DNA of 64,000 nucleotides from Paracoccus shandongensis (GTDB lineage: Bacteria; Pseudomonadota; Alphaproteobacteria; Rhodobacterales; Rhodobacteraceae), in the NCBI RefSeq assembly GCF_017315735.1, contig NZ_JAFLRK010000019.1, positions 1 through 64,000 on the forward strand, given 5' to 3'. The translations under genes were made by a program, and so were the position numbers. Below are positions 30,372-38,837 of this stretch, piece after piece (within the stretch, counting starts at the first letter, position 1; each line of letters opens with the position of its first letter). The notes under the pieces were generated by a model that did no database searches, was not told the DNA's origin, and saw nothing but the letters and a program-made list of their open reading frames with translations.

Positions 30372-31408
30372 AGATCCTCGTCACCGGCGGCGCCGGGTTC
30401 ATCGGGTCGGCCGTGGTCCGGCTGGCCGTCCGGCGCGGGCACGAGGTCGTCAATGTCGATGCCCTGACCTATGCCGCCAATCCCGCCAACGTGGCCGAGG
30501 CCGCCGACAGCCCCCTTTACCGTTTCGAGCATGTCGATATCCGCGACCGGGCCGCGCTGGACCGGGTCTTTGCCACGCACCGGCCCGATGCCGTGATGCA
30601 CCTGGCCGCCGAAAGCCATGTCGATCGGTCGATCGACGGACCCGCCGCCTTCATCGAGACCAACGTGATCGGCACCTTCAACATGCTGGAGGCCGCGCGC
30701 AGCCATTGGACCAGTCGCGGCCGCCCCGAAGGCTTCCGCTTTCATCACATCTCGACCGACGAGGTGTTCGGCTCGCTGGGCGAGACCGGGCAGTTCACCG
30801 AAACCACGCCTTATGATCCACGCAGCCCTTATTCGGCCAGCAAGGCGGGCTCGGACCATCTGGTGCGCGCCTGGCACGAGACCTATGGCCTGCCGGTCCT
30901 GCTGACCAACTGTTCCAACAATTACGGCCCCTACCACTTCCCCGAAAAGCTGGTTCCGGTGGTCATCCTCAAGGCCCTGGCGGGCGAGCCGATCCCCGTC
31001 TATGGCGACGGCGGCAACGTGCGCGACTGGCTGTATGTCGAGGATCACGCCGACGCCCTGCTGCTGGTCGTCGAAAAGGGCGAGGTCGGCCGCAGCTACA
31101 ACATCGGCGGCGAGAACGAGGCCAGAAACATCGACCTGGTGCGCACCATCTGCGCGCATATGGACGCCCTGCACCCCCAGGGCGCGCCCCATGCCGACCT
31201 GATCACCTTTGTCACGGATCGTCCCGGCCATGACCGCCGCTATGCGATCGACCCGGCCCGCATCCGCACCGAGCTGGGCTGGCGCCCCTCGGTCACGGTC
31301 GAGGAAGGGCTGCGGCGCACCGTCGAATGGTATCTGCAGAACCGCGGCTGGTGGCAGCCGCTTTTGTCGCGCGAGGGCGTCGGCCAGCGTCTGGGGCAAG
31401 GGACATGA
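30368..31408 (+). CDS. rfbB: dTDP-glucose 4,6-dehydratase
   Basis: 346 aa extended short-chain dehydrogenase using NAD+. Seen are the Rossmann motif TGGAGFIGS (6-14), [11 protein letters not shown] near 79, [11 protein letters not shown] near 128 with the catalytic Asp/Glu pair, YSASK (Tyr155-Lys159), [11 protein letters not shown] near 178, and [12 protein letters not shown] near 219. It makes dTDP-4-keto-6-deoxyglucose, the branch point for dTDP-rhamnose. ATGA overlaps on both sides show tight coupling. Confidence 0.97.
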   Translation: MKILVTGGAGFIGSAVVRLAVRRGHEVVNVDALTYAANPANVAEAADSPLYRFEHVDIRDRAALDRVFATHRPDAVMHLAAESHVDRSIDGPAAFIETNVIGTFNMLEAARSHWTSRGRPEGFRFHHISTDEVFGSLGETGQFTETTPYDPRSPYSASKAGSDHLVRAWHETYGLPVLLTNCSNNYGPYHFPEKLVPVVILKALAGEPIPVYGDGGNVRDWLYVEDHADALLLVVEKGEVGRSYNIGGENEARNIDLVRTICAHMDALHPQGAPHADLITFVTDRPGHDRRYAIDPARIRTELGWRPSVTVEEGLRRTVEWYLQNRGWWQPLLSREGVGQRLGQGT

Positions 31409-32262
31409 ACGGCCTGCTGGTTCTGGGACAATCCGGGCAGCTTGCGCAGGCGCTGGCCCGGCAGGCGCCGGAGGCAACCGTCTGGGGCCGGGCCGAGGCC
31501 GACCTGTCCGACCCCCATCCCGTCGCCAACCGGATCCGCGCGCTGCGGCCAAGGGCGATCATCAACGCCTCGGCCTATACCGCCGTTGACCGCGCGGAAA
31601 CGGATGCCGAGGCGGCCGCGATGCTGAACGCGACGGCGCCGGGCCTGCTCGCTCGGGCTGCGGCCGACCTGGGCATCCCCTTCCTGCATGTGTCCACCGA
31701 CTATGTCTTCGACGGGTCGGGCAACCGCGCGCGGACCGAGGATGCCGCGACCGCCCCCCTGGGCGTCTATGGCCGGACCAAGCTGGACGGCGAAGGCCGG
31801 GTGGCGGCGGCGGGCGGGCAATGGGCGGTGATGCGCACCTCCTGGGTGTTTTCCCCGGATGGCGCGAATTTCGTCAAGACGATGCTGCGCCTTGGCGCGG
31901 AACGCGACAGCCTCAACGTCGTGGCCGACCAGATCGGTGGCCCGACCGAGGCGGGCCGGATCGCGGCCGCCCTGCTCACGATGACGCGCCAGATGCTGGC
32001 CGATCCGCAAAAAGGCGGGCTTTACCACTTTGCCGGGGCCCCCGACATCAGCTGGGCCGGTTTCGCGCGCGAGATCTTTGCGCAGGCAGGCCTTGCCTGC
32101 CAGGTGCGCGGCATTCCGGCCAGCGACTATCCGACCCCGGCGCGCCGCCCGGCCAATTCGCGGCTGGATTGTTCCCACATCGCGCGGGATTTCGGCATCG
32201 AGCGGCCCGACTGGCGGGCCGACCTGGGCACCGTTCTGAAGCATCTGGGATACACGACATGA
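31405..32262 (+). CDS. rfbD: dTDP-4-dehydrorhamnose reductase
   Basis: 285 aa, the final NAD(P)H-dependent step to dTDP-L-rhamnose. Seen are the [10 protein letters not shown] nucleotide site near residue 8, [14 protein letters not shown] near 53, VSTDYVFDG near 97, and YGRTKLDGE near 124 with the catalytic Tyr and Lys. The ATG at 31405 overlaps the rfbB stop; a longer frame exists upstream but runs through rfbB and is rejected. Confidence 0.95.
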   Translation: MNGLLVLGQSGQLAQALARQAPEATVWGRAEADLSDPHPVANRIRALRPRAIINASAYTAVDRAETDAEAAAMLNATAPGLLARAAADLGIPFLHVSTDYVFDGSGNRARTEDAATAPLGVYGRTKLDGEGRVAAAGGQWAVMRTSWVFSPDGANFVKTMLRLGAERDSLNVVADQIGGPTEAGRIAAALLTMTRQMLADPQKGGLYHFAGAPDISWAGFAREIFAQAGLACQVRGIPASDYPTPARRPANSRLDCSHIARDFGIERPDWRADLGTVLKHLGYTT

Positions 32263-33137
32263 CCGCACGCAAGGGCATCATTCTGGCGGGGGGCTCGGGG
32301 ACGCGGCTTTATCCGATCACCATGGGCGTCTCGAAACAGCTTTTGCCGCTTTATGACAAGCCGATGATCTATTACCCGATCAGCGTGCTGATGCTGGCGG
32401 GCATCCGCGACATCGCGATCATCACCACCCCCGAGGACCAGGCGCAATTCCAGCGCCTTCTGGGCGACGGCGCGCAATGGGGGCTGCGCTTCGAATGGAT
32501 CGTCCAGCCCTCGCCCGACGGGCTGGCGCAGGCCTATCTGCTGGCCGAGGATTTCCTGGCCGGCGCGCCCTCCGCCATGGTGCTGGGCGACAACATCTTC
32601 TTCGGCCACGGCCTGCCCGAACTGCTGAAGGCGGCCGACGGGCGCGACAGCGGCGGCACGGTCTTCGGCTATCGCGTCTCCGACCCCGAGCGGTATGGCG
32701 TTGTCGATTTCCAGCCGGACGGGCGCGCGCGCGCGATCATTGAAAAGCCGAAAACGCCGCCTTCGAACTTCGCGGTCACGGGGCTTTATTTCCTGGATGG
32801 CACGGCGTCGGAACGCGCCAGGCAGGTCAAACCCTCGGATCGGAGTGAGCTTGAGATCACGAGCCTGCTGGAAAGCTATCTGCACGAGGGCAGCCTGACG
32901 GTCGAGAAGATGGGCCGGGGGTTCGCCTGGCTGGACACCGGCACCCATGAAAGCCTGCTGGACGCGGGCAACTTCGTGCGCACCCTGGAAAAGCGCCAGG
33001 GCCTGCAGACCGGCTGCCCCGAGGAGATCGCCTTCGAGGCCGGCTGGATCACCGAGGATGCCTTGCGCGAACAGGCGCGGCGTTATTCCAAGAACGCCTA
33101 TGGCCGCTATCTGATGGGCCTTCTGGGGCCGTCCTGA
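32259..33137 (+). CDS. rfbA: Glucose-1-phosphate thymidylyltransferase
   Basis: 292 aa nucleotidyltransferase forming dTDP-glucose from dTTP and glucose 1-phosphate, the entry step of the pathway. Motifs: [12 protein letters not shown] (7-18), [15 protein letters not shown] near 25, [15 protein letters not shown] near 85, [10 protein letters not shown] near 108, and [16 protein letters not shown] near 160. It is last in the operon, and its final 31 bases overlap the convergent glycosyltransferase gene. Confidence 0.97.
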   Translation: MTARKGIILAGGSGTRLYPITMGVSKQLLPLYDKPMIYYPISVLMLAGIRDIAIITTPEDQAQFQRLLGDGAQWGLRFEWIVQPSPDGLAQAYLLAEDFLAGAPSAMVLGDNIFFGHGLPELLKAADGRDSGGTVFGYRVSDPERYGVVDFQPDGRARAIIEKPKTPPSNFAVTGLYFLDGTASERARQVKPSDRSELEITSLLESYLHEGSLTVEKMGRGFAWLDTGTHESLLDAGNFVRTLEKRQGLQTGCPEEIAFEAGWITEDALREQARRYSKNAYGRYLMGLLGPS

Positions 33138-34078
33138 CGCAACCGGCCCATCAGGGCCGCCGCGAACAGGGCGGCGGTTCCGGACCGCGTCTGGCGGTAA
33201 AGGCCGAGCCGCGCCATGCGTGCCGCAGCCAAGGGTCCGGGCTGGCGCAGGACCGCGCCGAATTGGTCTAGGACCGCGCGGTTTTCGGGCAGCAGTTCGG
33301 ACCGGACGGCATCCAAGGCGGCGTGATTGGCCGCCAGCCAGCCGCCGTATTCGCCCGCCAGCAGCCTTGCGATCCGCTGCGACATGGCGGCCATCGTGTC
33401 GTTGCGGCCCATCACGCTTCTGGGGTGCTGGCGATAGAACAGCGCGGGGCGCGGGTCGTGGATCAGCGCGGCCCCCGCGCCCGCCGTGATCTGGTAAGCC
33501 CACCAGTCATGCGATTCGATGTTCTGCGCCCGGGCCGCCGGGACGCAGCGCCGCAGGATCGCCGCGGCCTGCCCGTTGAAGACCGAGGTATTGCCCGCCA
33601 TGATCGCCTGGACCAGGGCATTGCGAAAGCCCAGGGGGCGGCGGAAATGGCGCGATTCGGCCACGGGGGCCAGGGCCGCGTCGGTGATGATGGTGCGGGC
33701 GGCGTAATGGGCCGGGCCGTCCTGCGCCGACAGCGCGGCCGCCGCGCGGGCCAGCTTGTCGGGGAACCAGACATCGTCCTGGTCGCAAAAGGCGATCATC
33801 CCCTCGGGCGCGAGCGACAGCAGGTGCAGGAAGTTCTGCGTGGCGCCACGCCCGGGCCCCTGGATCACCTGCACCTGGCCCGCAGGGCGGGATGCCGCGA
33901 AATCCGCGACGATCTCGGGCGTGCCGTCGTCCGAGCCGTCATCCGACACGATCAGCCGCCAGTCCCGATGGGTCTGCGCGGCGATGCTGTCCAGTTGCGC
34001 GCCGATGAAGGCCCCGCCGCGATAGCTGGCTAGCAGGATCGTGATGCAATCGTTGGAAAGGGGGCGGTCCACCGGCAT
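33107..34078 (-). CDS. Glycosyltransferase family 2 (rhamnosyltransferase-like)
   Basis: 323 aa GT-A enzyme. The opening [43 protein letters not shown] is the family 2 signature, with the DDGSDDGT nucleotide site and a second acidic motif FCDQDDVW near 96. The catalytic region includes [10 protein letters not shown] near 180. FCDQDDVW and HDWW-type motifs are frequent in bacterial rhamnosyltransferases, and its neighbour is a dTDP-rhamnose cassette. The start is uncertain: ATG 34078 has AAGGA only one base away, and the in-frame GTG at 34072 has better spacing. Confidence 0.85.
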   Translation of the reverse strand: MPVDRPLSNDCITILLASYRGGAFIGAQLDSIAAQTHRDWRLIVSDDGSDDGTPEIVADFAASRPAGQVQVIQGPGRGATQNFLHLLSLAPEGMIAFCDQDDVWFPDKLARAAAALSAQDGPAHYAARTIITDAALAPVAESRHFRRPLGFRNALVQAIMAGNTSVFNGQAAAILRRCVPAARAQNIESHDWWAYQITAGAGAALIHDPRPALFYRQHPRSVMGRNDTMAAMSQRIARLLAGEYGGWLAANHAALDAVRSELLPENRAVLDQFGAVLRQPGPLAAARMARLGLYRQTRSGTAALFAAALMGRLRQDGPRRPIR

Positions 34079-34132
34079 GTCCTTGAAGGGGCAGGGCCGG
34101 TTTCTGCCCTGCCGCCCTGGCGGATGCAACCG

Positions 34133-34729
34133 TCAGCCGGCCTGGCGCGCGATATCCTCGATCAGGACGGCCTTGACGGTCAGGTCGGTGCTGGCCTGCG
34201 CGGCCTTTTGCAGCCGCTCGCGCAGGGGGGCCAGCCGCGCCTCGGAGGTGAAGTTGCCGTCGAAACCGCCGGTATTGGCGTGGATCAGCAGCTCGCGCAG
34301 CAGCGCGTCGCGCAGGCGGTGTTCCTGCTGTTCCATCGCCTGCAAGTCGGCGCCGGGTGTCTCGATGGTCAGGGTCAGGATCATCACCGCGCCCATGTCG
34401 CCGTTGCGCATCAAGGGCACGAAGAATTGGGACGGAAAGGTGAACCAGCCTTCGGCCGGAACCGGGCCCTCGCCCCCGTGCCCGCCGCCGCCATGATCGG
34501 CCGATGCGGCGGCATGGTCCTCGGCCGGGGCAGGAGCTGCGTGATCCGAGGCTTCCTCGGCGGCATGATCGGCGCCCGGTTCGGCGGCATCCGCGCCGCC
34601 ATGACCTTCGGCAGGGGCTTCGGCTTCGGCCTGTCCGGCCACGTCTGACGCGGGGCGCAGCATCTCGCCCGCAGCGACACCTGCGAAAAGGGCGACAACA
34701 GGAACCAGCAGCATCAGGATCTTCTTCAT
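34133..34729 (-). CDS. fliL: Flagellar basal body-associated protein FliL
   Basis: 198 aa. A single N-terminal membrane helix (KKILMLLVPVVALFAGVAAGEML) is followed by a His/Ala/Glu-rich flexible linker (~40-90, many DHAA repeats) and a periplasmic domain from about residue 95 (GWFTFPSQFFVPLMRNGDMGAVMILTLTIETPG). FliL proteins form rings around the stator and support torque. The linker is unusually His-rich. It is last in the reverse flagellar operon, and GAGG lies six bases before the ATG. Confidence 0.85.
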   Translation of the reverse strand: MKKILMLLVPVVALFAGVAAGEMLRPASDVAGQAEAEAPAEGHGGADAAEPGADHAAEEASDHAAPAPAEDHAAASADHGGGGHGGEGPVPAEGWFTFPSQFFVPLMRNGDMGAVMILTLTIETPGADLQAMEQQEHRLRDALLRELLIHANTGGFDGNFTSEARLAPLRERLQKAAQASTDLTVKAVLIEDIARQAG

Positions 34730-34737
34730 CTGCGGCC

Positions 34738-35463
34738 TCAATAAGGCAGGATCACATCGGCCAGCTGCTGGCCGAAGCGGGGTTGCTGGACATCGGTGAT
34801 CTGCCCGCGCCCGCCATAGGAGATGCGCGCGCCCGCGATGCGGTCATAGGCGATCTCGTTGCTGCGGTCGATGTCGGCGGGGCGCACGAAGCCGCTGACG
34901 GTCAGCTCGCGCAGCTCATAGTTCACGCGCACTTCCTGGGTGCCCTCGATCTGCAGGGTGCCGTTGGGCAGCTGGTCGATCACGGTGGCGGCGACGCGCA
35001 GGGTCAGCTTGTCGCGCCGGGTGATGTTGCCGCTGCCCTTGTAGGAGGACGAGGCCTCGGCCTCGGCCAGGTTGTCGAAGCTGGCGCCCTCGGGCAGCTT
35101 TTCGTTCAGGCGCTGCGGGATGCCGATCATCTGCGGGATCGACACGCTTTCGTCCGAGGACCGGCTGCGCCCCGAGCTGTTGGTCATCTGCGCCTCGTCG
35201 TCGATCTCGATCACCACGGTCAGGATGTCGCCGCGCGTGGCCGCCCGACGGTCGCTGATCAGCGACGACGTAGTCCCGGCCCAGAGCGAGGCCGCGGCCT
35301 CGGGGCGGCCGGAATCGACGGGAATCTCCAGGGGCGGGTTGGTCATGGCGATGAATTCCTCGCTGTTGCGGGGCGAGGTGAGGCTGGGCGGCTTGCCCAG
35401 GTGGTCGGTGCGCGCGCAAGCCGAGACCGCCAAGGCCAGGCACAGGAAATGGGTCGGTTTCAT
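34738..35463 (-). CDS. flgH: Flagellar L-ring lipoprotein FlgH
   Basis: 241 aa outer-membrane ring subunit. A lipoprotein signal peptide ends VSAC (Cys16). The conserved core is visible: SLISDRRAATRGDILTVVIEIDDEAQMTNSSGRSR, GSGNITRRDKLTLRVAATVIDQLPNGTLQIEGTQEVRVNYELREL, and the end RPADIDRSNEIAYDRIAGARISYGGRGQ. It is encoded between flgA and fliL, whereas its P-ring partner FlgI is in the forward block. Confidence 0.95.
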   Translation of the reverse strand: MKPTHFLCLALAVSACARTDHLGKPPSLTSPRNSEEFIAMTNPPLEIPVDSGRPEAAASLWAGTTSSLISDRRAATRGDILTVVIEIDDEAQMTNSSGRSRSSDESVSIPQMIGIPQRLNEKLPEGASFDNLAEAEASSSYKGSGNITRRDKLTLRVAATVIDQLPNGTLQIEGTQEVRVNYELRELTVSGFVRPADIDRSNEIAYDRIAGARISYGGRGQITDVQQPRFGQQLADVILPY

Positions 35464-35478
35464 GGGAAATCCTTGGGT

Positions 35479-35892
35479 CTATTTCATGGCCAGCAGGCTG
35501 CCGTCGGGCTGGACCACGGCGCTGATGGTCGCGCGGGATTCCAGGTTCATGACGCGGATCACCTCGCCCGCGGCCCCGTCGGACAGGGTCCGCGCCTCGG
35601 TCACGATGCGCAGCGCGCCGCGCTGGAAGACCAGCGGGTGGATCTGGTTGCGCGAAATCAGCCTGGGCGCCTGGAGCAGCGAGGCTTGCAGCGGGCGGCC
35701 TTCGTGGATGGTGATGCGGGTTTGCAGGCCGATCGCCTGAGACGGGTCGGACAGGCCGGGCCGGTCGCCGTCAATGGCGCGCAGGTCGCCCGCCGTGATG
35801 ACCGTGCCGGCAGGCAGCGTCCGCGCCGCCGCCAGAACCGCCGCCCCGGCAGGCAGGGGGCCAAGCGCCAGAAGCAGGACCAGCCAGCGCAT
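35479..35892 (-). CDS. flgA: Flagella basal-body P-ring formation protein FlgA
   Basis: 137 aa, short for the family: a Sec signal peptide (RWLVLLLALGPLPAGAA) plus the SAF-like domain (ARTLPAGTVITAGDLRAIDGDRPG) and the C-terminal chaperone half (GEVIRVMNLESRATISAVVQPDGSLLAMK). It helps FlgI assemble in the periplasm. The N-terminal extra domain of enterobacterial FlgA is absent, as in other alphaproteobacteria. Its start overlaps the flgG stop. Confidence 0.92.
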   Translation of the reverse strand: MRWLVLLLALGPLPAGAAVLAAARTLPAGTVITAGDLRAIDGDRPGLSDPSQAIGLQTRITIHEGRPLQASLLQAPRLISRNQIHPLVFQRGALRIVTEARTLSDGAAGEVIRVMNLESRATISAVVQPDGSLLAMK

Positions 35893-36677
35893 CAGCGCAC
35901 CTGCGTGGTGGCCGCCAGCATCTGGTCGGCGGCGGTGATGACCTTGGCGTTGAGTTCATAGCCGCGCTGCGCCTTGATCAGTTCGGTGATCTCGCGCACG
36001 GAATCGACAGAACTGTCCTCCAGATAGCCCTGGCGCAGGATGCCAAGCCCCTCCTGGCCGGGCGTCGTCACCTGGGGCGTGCCGGAGGCGGCGGTTTCCA
36101 GGAACAGGTTGGACCCGATCGCTTCGAGCCCCTTTTCGTTGGAAAAGCCCGCCAGGGTCAGTTGCCCCAGCATCTCGGGCTCGACCTGGTTGGTGAAATA
36201 GGCGTAAACCTCGCCCGCCGCATTGATCGAGATGCTGCGCGCATCGTCGGGAATGGTGATCCCCGGCGCGACCTGATAGCCGTCCGAGGTCACGATCAGC
36301 CCGTCGGGCGACCGCTTCAGCCCGCCGTCGCGCGTATAGGCCGAGAGGCCGGAGGGCAGCGTCACCTCGAGATAGCCGTCGCCGTCGATGGCCAGGTCCA
36401 GGTCGCCCCCGGTCTGGGTCAGCGAACCCTGTTGCAGGTTGATGCTGACCGCCGTGGGGCGCACGCCCAGTCCCAGCTGGACACCCGCCGGGATGACGGT
36501 GCCGTCGGCGGCGGTCACGGTGCCGGGACGGGTCGCCTGCTGATAGGTCAGGTCGGCGAATTCCGCGCGCCGCGCGTTGTAGCCGGTGGTGGACATGTTG
36601 GCGAGGTTGTTCGAGATGACCTCGACGCGGGTCTGCTGGGCGCTCATGCCGGTTGCGGCGATCTGCAGGGCTCTCAT
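35892..36677 (-). CDS. flgG: Flagellar distal rod protein FlgG
   Basis: 261 aa, the canonical length. The N-terminus has ALQIAATGMSAQQTRVEVISNNLANMSTTGYNARRAEF, the most conserved rod-protein signature, and the C-terminus has ITELIKAQRGYELNAKVITAADQMLAATTQVR. It forms the distal rod inside the P and L rings. It starts 11 bases downstream of flgF. Confidence 0.96.
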   Translation of the reverse strand: MRALQIAATGMSAQQTRVEVISNNLANMSTTGYNARRAEFADLTYQQATRPGTVTAADGTVIPAGVQLGLGVRPTAVSINLQQGSLTQTGGDLDLAIDGDGYLEVTLPSGLSAYTRDGGLKRSPDGLIVTSDGYQVAPGITIPDDARSISINAAGEVYAYFTNQVEPEMLGQLTLAGFSNEKGLEAIGSNLFLETAASGTPQVTTPGQEGLGILRQGYLEDSSVDSVREITELIKAQRGYELNAKVITAADQMLAATTQVR

Positions 36678-36688
36678 GGGTGGACCTT

Positions 36689-37405
36689 TCAGCGGGTCAT
36701 GCCGGTGATCGCGCTGCGGATGCGCTGATCTTCGCGGTCAAGGAAGGACTGGCCCAGCTCGTAGGCGCGCTGGACCTCGATCATGCGGGTGATCTCGAAG
36801 ACGGAATCGACGTTGGATTCCTCCAGGAAGCCTTGGCGGATGCGGGCGTCCTCGACGGGCTCGGGGGCGGCGTCGGTGGTGAAGGCGGTGCCGCCCTGGT
36901 GGGTCAGCTGCGCGTCCTCGGGCGCGGTGAAGACGCCGATCTTGCCGAAGGCCACGCCATTGGCCGACAGCGTGCCGTCGGCGCCCACCGCGACATCGCT
37001 GGCGCCAGCGGGCACGATGAGGGGCGCCATGCCCTCGTCCAGCAGGCGGAAGCCGTCGGCGGTCATCAGCTCGCCCTCGGCCGAGGGCAGGAAGGCGCCA
37101 GCGCGGGTCAGGCGGTTGCCCTCGGGTGTCTCGACCAGGAAGAAGCCCTCGCCCTCGATGGCGAGGTCGAAGTTGCCGTTCGTCTGGGTCAGCACGCCCT
37201 GGTCCAGATCCAGGGTCCGGCCGCGGGCATGGGCCATCGACAGCGTGTCGCCGCTGCGGTCCAGCGCCGACAGGTGTTCGGCGAAGATCACCCCCTCGCG
37301 GCGGAAGCCGGTGGTGTTGGCGTTGGCGATGTTGTTGGCCACCACGCGCATTTCCGCCATCAAGCCCGATTGCCGGGTCAGCGTCGCATAGATCGCGTTG
37401 TCCAT
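36689..37405 (-). CDS. flgF: Flagellar proximal rod protein FlgF
   Basis: 238 aa. The N-terminus (NAIYATLTRQSGLMAEMRVVANNIANANTTGFRREG) and the C-terminus (DSVFEITRMIEVQRAYELGQSFLDREDQRIRSAI) carry the rod-family D0 helices. The sequence between is more divergent than in FlgG, as expected of FlgF. Start ATG 37405, one base after the fliQ stop. Confidence 0.92.
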   Translation of the reverse strand: MDNAIYATLTRQSGLMAEMRVVANNIANANTTGFRREGVIFAEHLSALDRSGDTLSMAHARGRTLDLDQGVLTQTNGNFDLAIEGEGFFLVETPEGNRLTRAGAFLPSAEGELMTADGFRLLDEGMAPLIVPAGASDVAVGADGTLSANGVAFGKIGVFTAPEDAQLTHQGGTAFTTDAAPEPVEDARIRQGFLEESNVDSVFEITRMIEVQRAYELGQSFLDREDQRIRSAITGMTR

Positions 37406-37406
37406 G

Positions 37407-37673
37407 TCAGCTTCCCGCAACCAGGGGGATGATCTGCCCCAAGTAGAAATCGGACAGCGCGGTGGTCATGAAGCTCATGGTGACCCAGAAGACGGCCAGC
37501 ATCAGCCCGACCTTGGGCACAAAGGTCAGCGTCATCTCCTGGACCGAGGTCAGCGCCTGGAACAGGCCGATCACCACGCCCGCGATCAGCGCCACCGCCA
37601 GCATCGGGGCGGAAATGCGGACCGAGATCAGCAGCGCCTGGCGCAGCATGTCGAAGAGCAGCGTCTCGTCCAT
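37407..37673 (-). CDS. fliQ: Flagellar export gate protein FliQ
   Basis: 88 aa with two membrane helices (about 14-40 and 53-75) typical of the FliQ/SctS export-gate subunit. The sequence ALIAGVVIGLFQALTSVQEMTLTFVPKV is characteristic of the family. FliP and FliR, its partners in the gate, are not in the window. fliQ among rod genes is the usual arrangement in this family. Confidence 0.95.
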   Translation of the reverse strand: MDETLLFDMLRQALLISVRISAPMLAVALIAGVVIGLFQALTSVQEMTLTFVPKVGLMLAVFWVTMSFMTTALSDFYLGQIIPLVAGS

Positions 37674-37676
37674 GGC

Positions 37677-37961
37677 TCAGACCGGCATCCGCAGGATTTC
37701 CTGATAGGCCTCGACCACCTTGTCGCGGATGGCGACCACGGTTTCCAGGGCGACCTCGGCCTCGGCGATGGTCTGGACCAGGCGGTGGGTTTCGACCTGG
37801 CCAGTCATGGCGCCGGCCGCCACCTGATCGACCTGGCCCATCTGGGCCGCGAAATCCTCGGCGGCGTTGGACAGCGCCTGGACGGCGGGGGCGGGCTGGC
37901 CCGGCGCCACGGCGGTGCGGGCGGCGGAATAGGCACTGGCTGCATTCAAACTGGTAAACAT
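37677..37961 (-). CDS. fliE: Flagellar hook-basal body complex protein FliE
   Basis: 94 aa adaptor between the MS ring and the rod. The C-terminal half matches the family: VETHRLVQTIAEAEVALETVVAIRDKVVEAYQEILRMPV. The N-terminus is Ala-rich. It lies between flgC and fliQ, 12 and 3 bases from them. Confidence 0.94.
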   Translation of the reverse strand: MFTSLNAASAYSAARTAVAPGQPAPAVQALSNAAEDFAAQMGQVDQVAAGAMTGQVETHRLVQTIAEAEVALETVVAIRDKVVEAYQEILRMPV

Positions 37962-37973
37962 GGGCGACCCTTT

Positions 37974-38369
37974 CTAGCGACGCAGAAGTTCCAGAAGCGA
38001 CGCGCCCATCTGGCGCGTCTGCTCGAACATTTTCAGGTTGGCCTCGTAGCTGCGGCCCGCCTCGCGGGAATCGGCGATCTCGATCACCAGATCGACGTTG
38101 GATCCCAGGTAATAGCCGTCCTTGTCGGCCAGCGGATGCGAGGGGTCATAGACCCGCGGCAGGTCCGTCTGGTCCAGCCGCAGCTTCGATGCCTCGACCT
38201 CGCCGGTGGGGCGGCCGAAGCGGACGGCCTCCTCGAAGGTGACAAGCTTGCGGCGATAGCCGGGCGTGTCCACGTTGGCGATGTTCTCGGCCGTGTGGCG
38301 CAGGCGTTCGCCTTGGGCGCGCATCCCCGATGCGGACAGGTGCAGGGCGGAAACGGGCTGGTCCATCAC
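37974..38369 (-). CDS. flgC: Flagellar proximal rod protein FlgC
   Basis: 131 aa. ALHLSASGMRAQGERLRHTAENIANVDTPGYRRKLVTFEE near the N-terminus is diagnostic, as is the YYLGSNVDLVIEIADSREAGRSYEANLKMFEQTRQMGASLLELL end. The ATG overlaps the flgB stop (ATGA). Confidence 0.96.
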   Translation of the reverse strand: MMDQPVSALHLSASGMRAQGERLRHTAENIANVDTPGYRRKLVTFEEAVRFGRPTGEVEASKLRLDQTDLPRVYDPSHPLADKDGYYLGSNVDLVIEIADSREAGRSYEANLKMFEQTRQMGASLLELLRR

Positions 38370-38752
38370 GCACGCCTCCCGATGCTGGTGCGCAGCAGAT
38401 CCAGCGCCGAGCTGTAGATGCCCAGCGACAGGTCGTGCCCGCGCTTGACCTCGGCCGCCTTCAGCATCTCCTCCTCCAGCGAGACCGAGTTGCCGTTGGG
38501 CGACACGCCGGTTTCCGACACCGTGGCATGGGTGGCGGGCGACCAGTCGGGCGCTTCCAGGTGGCGCGGGTCGGTTGTGCGCATCGCGGCATAAGCCGCG
38601 CTGCGATAGCTGTCGGTGAAGGACTGCAAATCCTCGGCCTTGAAGCCGGGGGTGTCGGCATTGGCGATGTTGCGGGCGACAGTGACCTGCCGCTGGCTGG
38701 CGTATTGGCCCATGGCACGGGCCATGCGCATCATTTCGATCTTTTCAAACAT
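38366..38752 (-). CDS. flgB: Flagellar proximal rod protein FlgB
   Basis: 128 aa, first gene of the reverse operon flgB-flgC-fliE-fliQ-flgF-flgG-flgA-flgH-fliL. The signature QRQVTVARNIANADTPGFKAEDL near residue 22 and the end EMLKAAEVKRGHDLSLGIYSSALDLLRTSIG identify it. GGAG lies seven bases before the ATG. It is divergent from fliI across 85 bases. Confidence 0.95.
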   Translation of the reverse strand: MFEKIEMMRMARAMGQYASQRQVTVARNIANADTPGFKAEDLQSFTDSYRSAAYAAMRTTDPRHLEAPDWSPATHATVSETGVSPNGNSVSLEEEMLKAAEVKRGHDLSLGIYSSALDLLRTSIGRRA

Positions 38753-38772
38753 GAGGCTTCTCCTCATTGGCG

Positions 38773-38788
38773 ATAACCCGGTCTTAAC
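38773..38788. promoter_or_regulatory. CtrA-like box between flgB and fliI
   Basis: ATAACCCGGTCTTAAC is ATAA-N7-TTAAC, one base from the CtrA consensus. It is placed 49 bases before the fliI ATG and 20 before the flgB ATG on the other strand. The short distance to flgB suggests that fliI is the more likely direct target. Confidence 0.5.
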
Positions 38789-38837
38789 CCCGATTCGTTT
38801 AGAAACCGTTTGCGGCCCGAAAAAACCGGAGGGTGAG

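Noticed and set aside
34090..34113. Hairpin between fliL and the family 2 glycosyltransferase as a terminator
   Set aside because: The stem is 8 bp but no T run follows on the fliL strand, so it was not listed.
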